DNA of 64,000 bases from Cheiracanthium punctorium (taxonomy: Eukaryota; Arthropoda; Arachnida; Araneae; Cheiracanthiidae), in NCBI GenBank assembly GCA_038373885.1, contig JAWZYV010014418.1:434001-498000 (forward strand), read 5' to 3'. Each line of letters begins with the position of its first letter. The first letter of the stretch is position 1. A program made the position numbers and the translations under genes. The notes beneath the pieces were generated by a model. The model worked only from the letters and a program-made list of their open reading frames with translations. It was not told the DNA's origin and did not search any database. Of this stretch, positions 61,665-64,000 are shown piece after piece.

Positions 61665-62800
61665 GGGCCCGATTCAAACGAAACGCGATCGGTCGTCTCC
61701 AAAACGATCGTTTTCTCTCTGGAAGTTCGATCGCTTTTACAAGCGATCGCAAAAGTGTATTCAAAGTGAAACAAAATAGGCGATCGAACTTACAGGTTTG
61801 CTAGATCGAAACTTTATCGCCACAGAGTGAAAACGCAACTTCCGGTGACGTAGAAAGTCGCTGTTAACCAATAAAAAAATCGCATCTTTCTCTGGAAAAA
61901 TTTTTTAACTTAATGGCGACGACTAACTGTTTATTTATTTATGTTTGAGCTTTTTCCCCAACAGTATTGTAGGTTAATGTTTTAAAATTTTAACTGGTTT
62001 AGGTTAATATTTTTTGTATGTTTATAATCATGGAAACGCATTTTTAATTTATGAAGATTTTTTTTTTAGAAAATTATTGATAACAGTATTGTTCGTCATA
62101 ATTATCATGTCGAATTATCGAATAATAATTGTTCTCTAGTTTGCCTATTATATTTTATTTTTCTGTAGCAGAGAAGCTGTTTATAATTATAATGGAGGGG
62201 TAGAATTACTATATATTTCATGTTCTGATATATTATTAACAATCAAAGACATCCTTAATATAATGATATGAATATTTGTATTTGTTTAGGAGGGTTGCTA
62301 GGATGCTTATTTTAGCGAGAAATTATTCGTTAATGTATTTTTTCGCGCTGTTTCAAATATCAAACATTTATCGAGCAATAAACGATTTAAAAAAAGGACT
62401 ACAGATGGCGCCTGCATCGTAGTGTCTGCTAGAGTAGAACTCAAAGGCCGACAGAAAATAAACCCTACAGATATTCTGTTCTGCGAGAAAATTCAGCTTT
62501 CCGCAGGCCTAAATCTTTTGCAGAATTCCCTGTCTGATAATTCCAACGGATTGCTTCGTAATTTTAAATAACGAGTCTTCATTGTTGTTGTAATCTTCTC
62601 ATCAACCATCCGCCGATCGATCCGCCATGTTCCAGAAAACGATCGCTTTTGGAAAAACGATAGCAAAACACCAATCGCAGTGTCACGTGATCCAAAAGCG
62701 ATAGACAGGTTTCACTTGAATAGGAAACATAGGAATCAGTCGAAAATTTCCGCGATCGCAACGGAAAACGATAGAACTCTGTTTCGTTTGAATCCGGCCC
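61665..62800. mobile_element. 1,136-bp TAA-flanked DNA transposon derivative, Harbinger-like
   Basis: GGGCCCGATTCAAACGAAAC at the left and, reversed, GGGCCGGATTCAAACGAAAC at the right are inverted ends. TAA flanks both sides (61662-61664 and 62801-62803), the 3-bp target typical of PIF/Harbinger elements. Within about 170 bp of each end are many GCGATCG, CGATCG and AACGATCG words in both orientations, likely transposase-binding motifs. The A+T-rich centre shows no transposase, so the copy is non-autonomous. Confidence 0.8.
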
Positions 62801-62803
62801 TAA

Positions 62804-63260
62804 AAAACATTCTGAATGATTGATTTCAAGATGCGGTTTTATGAAATTCGTATTTGATATAAACTTTAATCAGATTCCTCAGTTAATTGGAAATGTAAGA
62901 ATTTGCTGAATTTATTTGCTTATTCACAAAACCCACGAGGTTTCTGGAGGCGTGTCTCCTAATTGTCCTACGTTGAAAAGTAACGATTTCGGCAACCCTT
63001 GGCGCTCAAACGCTTTGACGTTGTATTTCTGCCAGTCAAACAACACCTAGCAAGTAAGCTTATCTCTGTGTGCGCTTATGCTTATTAAGAAATTCAAAGG
63101 TATACTACAGCCCTTCTTCCTTATGATGGGCTAAAAAGGCCAGCGGTAGGAGGATATTTTCGTGGTGCCCCCTATCACTAGGCTGGACTCAATAAGGTAT
63201 TTTTTTTTTGGGGGGGGGGTCTCGCAACGGGCCAGCGATATTATATTTTCGAGGGCCCCT
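62804..63260. other. Intergenic, no gene seen
   Basis: A T/G homopolymer junction at 63199-63219 and GGGCCCCT at 63254 suggest old MITE debris. Nothing more can be supported. Confidence 0.5.
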
Positions 63261-63580
63261 CCCAGGTAGCACACATACGTTGGGGCAACGTATGAATGCA
63301 TAAGTTGGGGCAACGTTGAAATGACACATTGGCTTACGGTTATCCAACGGTTGGCAACTGGTTATTTCTTACGTTGGGCCAACGTATGCTCTAACGTTTT
63401 GCCAACATATTTCCAACCGTTGGGCTAACGTATGAATGCATACGTTGGGCTAACGTATTAATACATACGTTGGGCTAACGTATTAATGCATACGTTATGT
63501 TAATGTATAAATGCATACGTTGGGTTAACGTGTAAATGTATACATTGGGACACCGTAAAATCTGTATGTTGTCACTCTAT
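63261..63580. repeat. Palindromic 25-bp minisatellite inside a CCCAGGTAGCAC-ended element
   Basis: After the terminus CCCAGGTAGCACACATACG come many ACGTTGGGCYAACGT palindromes. From 63439 the period is exactly 25 bases (starts at 63439, 63464, 63489, 63514 and 63539), unit GCATACGTTGGGCTAACGTA plus TTAAT, decaying to the right. A longer motif, TTATCCAACGGTTGGCAACT plus GGTTATTTCTTA (63340), recurs as a diverged copy at about 63580. The closing inverted end is not visible. Confidence 0.8.
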
Positions 63581-64000
63581 TATCCAACTGTTGGAAATTG
63601 GTTATTTTTAACATTTAGCTATCATAATTGTTAACCGTTACATTTATAGTTAGTTTCATATTTTAGGCCAATGCAGAAACCTAATGTTGGATAATTATAT
63701 TTGACGAATATTTGACAAATTGATGTGCTATTTCATAACATTTCTATAGATATATGAAAAACTGTCAAATTTGAAATTAAAGTTTTTAATTATTTTACTA
63801 ACAGCAAATGCAGTGACGCATTCAGAGAAGTTTTAAGGGATGGCAGATATGTAGAACGAAGCATATTATCAAATAGTCACATTTTTTCTTTCATCAAATA
63901 TGGTTCCACCTCAACAGTGGGTTTCTGTGCGCTTAGGAGGAGGGCGAGCGGACACCCCACCCCCCCTAAAAAGTACTTTTGTCGACAAAATCGTCAGTTG
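63581..64000. other. Window end, A+T-rich, then start of a possible MITE
   Basis: Nothing coding. From about 63930 a G/C-rich stretch (GGAGGAGGGCGAGCGG, then CACCCCACCCCCCC) begins that resembles MITE terminal regions seen elsewhere, but it is cut by the window edge. Confidence 0.35.

Noticed and set aside
63439..63560. CRISPR-like regular repeats
   Set aside because: The 25-bp units are contiguous with no unique spacers, decay gradually, and lie in a eukaryotic context.

Overview
The window looks like nuclear DNA of an arthropod. It is very A+T-rich (about two-thirds A+T by eye), has almost no coding sequence, carries multi-kilobase introns, and is full of Helitron, Tc1/mariner, pogo/Tigger, hAT-like and TTAA-inserting elements plus a tRNA-derived SINE family. 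A chelicerate such as a spider is a reasonable guess, but nothing here proves it. There is no sign of bacterial organisation: no operons, no Shine-Dalgarno sites, no CRISPR array, no rRNA gene and no intact tRNA gene.

One host gene can be supported: the 3' end of a plus-strand gene for a secreted or extracellular sushi (CCP) domain protein. Three phase-1 exons (45321-45524, 48012-48356, 50235-50905) join into a 406-residue C-terminal fragment. It holds a canonical sushi module, a polar linker, a strongly basic Lys/Arg/His segment and a second sushi-like module before the stop. A fourth, alternative exon (45607-45722) follows the first after an intron of about 80 bases. It has a tandem CAG/AAG acceptor; one choice gives an immediate stop and the other adds a 37-residue tail. 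The 5' exons were not found and may lie upstream or outside the window. A 71-base piece of the likely 3' UTR is repeated 2.4 kb downstream.

The rest is mobile-element sequence. From left to right: hAT-like MITE ends and a short CCCTAG-ended element (1-258); a 506-bp hAT-like MITE (7797-8302); a Helitron with both ends but only a broken helicase (12033-14167); an inverted-repeat element (18955-19275); a mariner-like element with about 270-bp inverted repeats and a hAT-like MITE nested inside (19303-20623); five SINE copies (21906-33138); a Tigger-like MITE (33153-33618); a mariner-like element with a dead transposase (34881-35918); the 3' end of a pogo/jerky-type transposase beside a hAT-like MITE (38626-39369); a mini TTAA element (44689-44761); a mariner-like transposase tail between 44-46-bp inverted arms (51391-51862); and a long-TIR element (53468-54079).

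The right end carries a hAT-like MITE with a perfect 8-bp duplication (56961-57137), two related MITEs in opposite orientation (58261-58847), three 276-bp TTAA-flanked copies, two of which form a near-perfect palindrome (59279-60568), a 1,136-bp TAA-flanked element rich in CGATCG motifs (61665-62800), and a 25-bp palindromic minisatellite at 63261-63580. No complete new biological system was recognised. The most distinctive observations are the TTAA-element palindrome, the stop-generating tandem acceptor in the sushi gene, the duplicated 3' UTR segment and the palindromic minisatellite.
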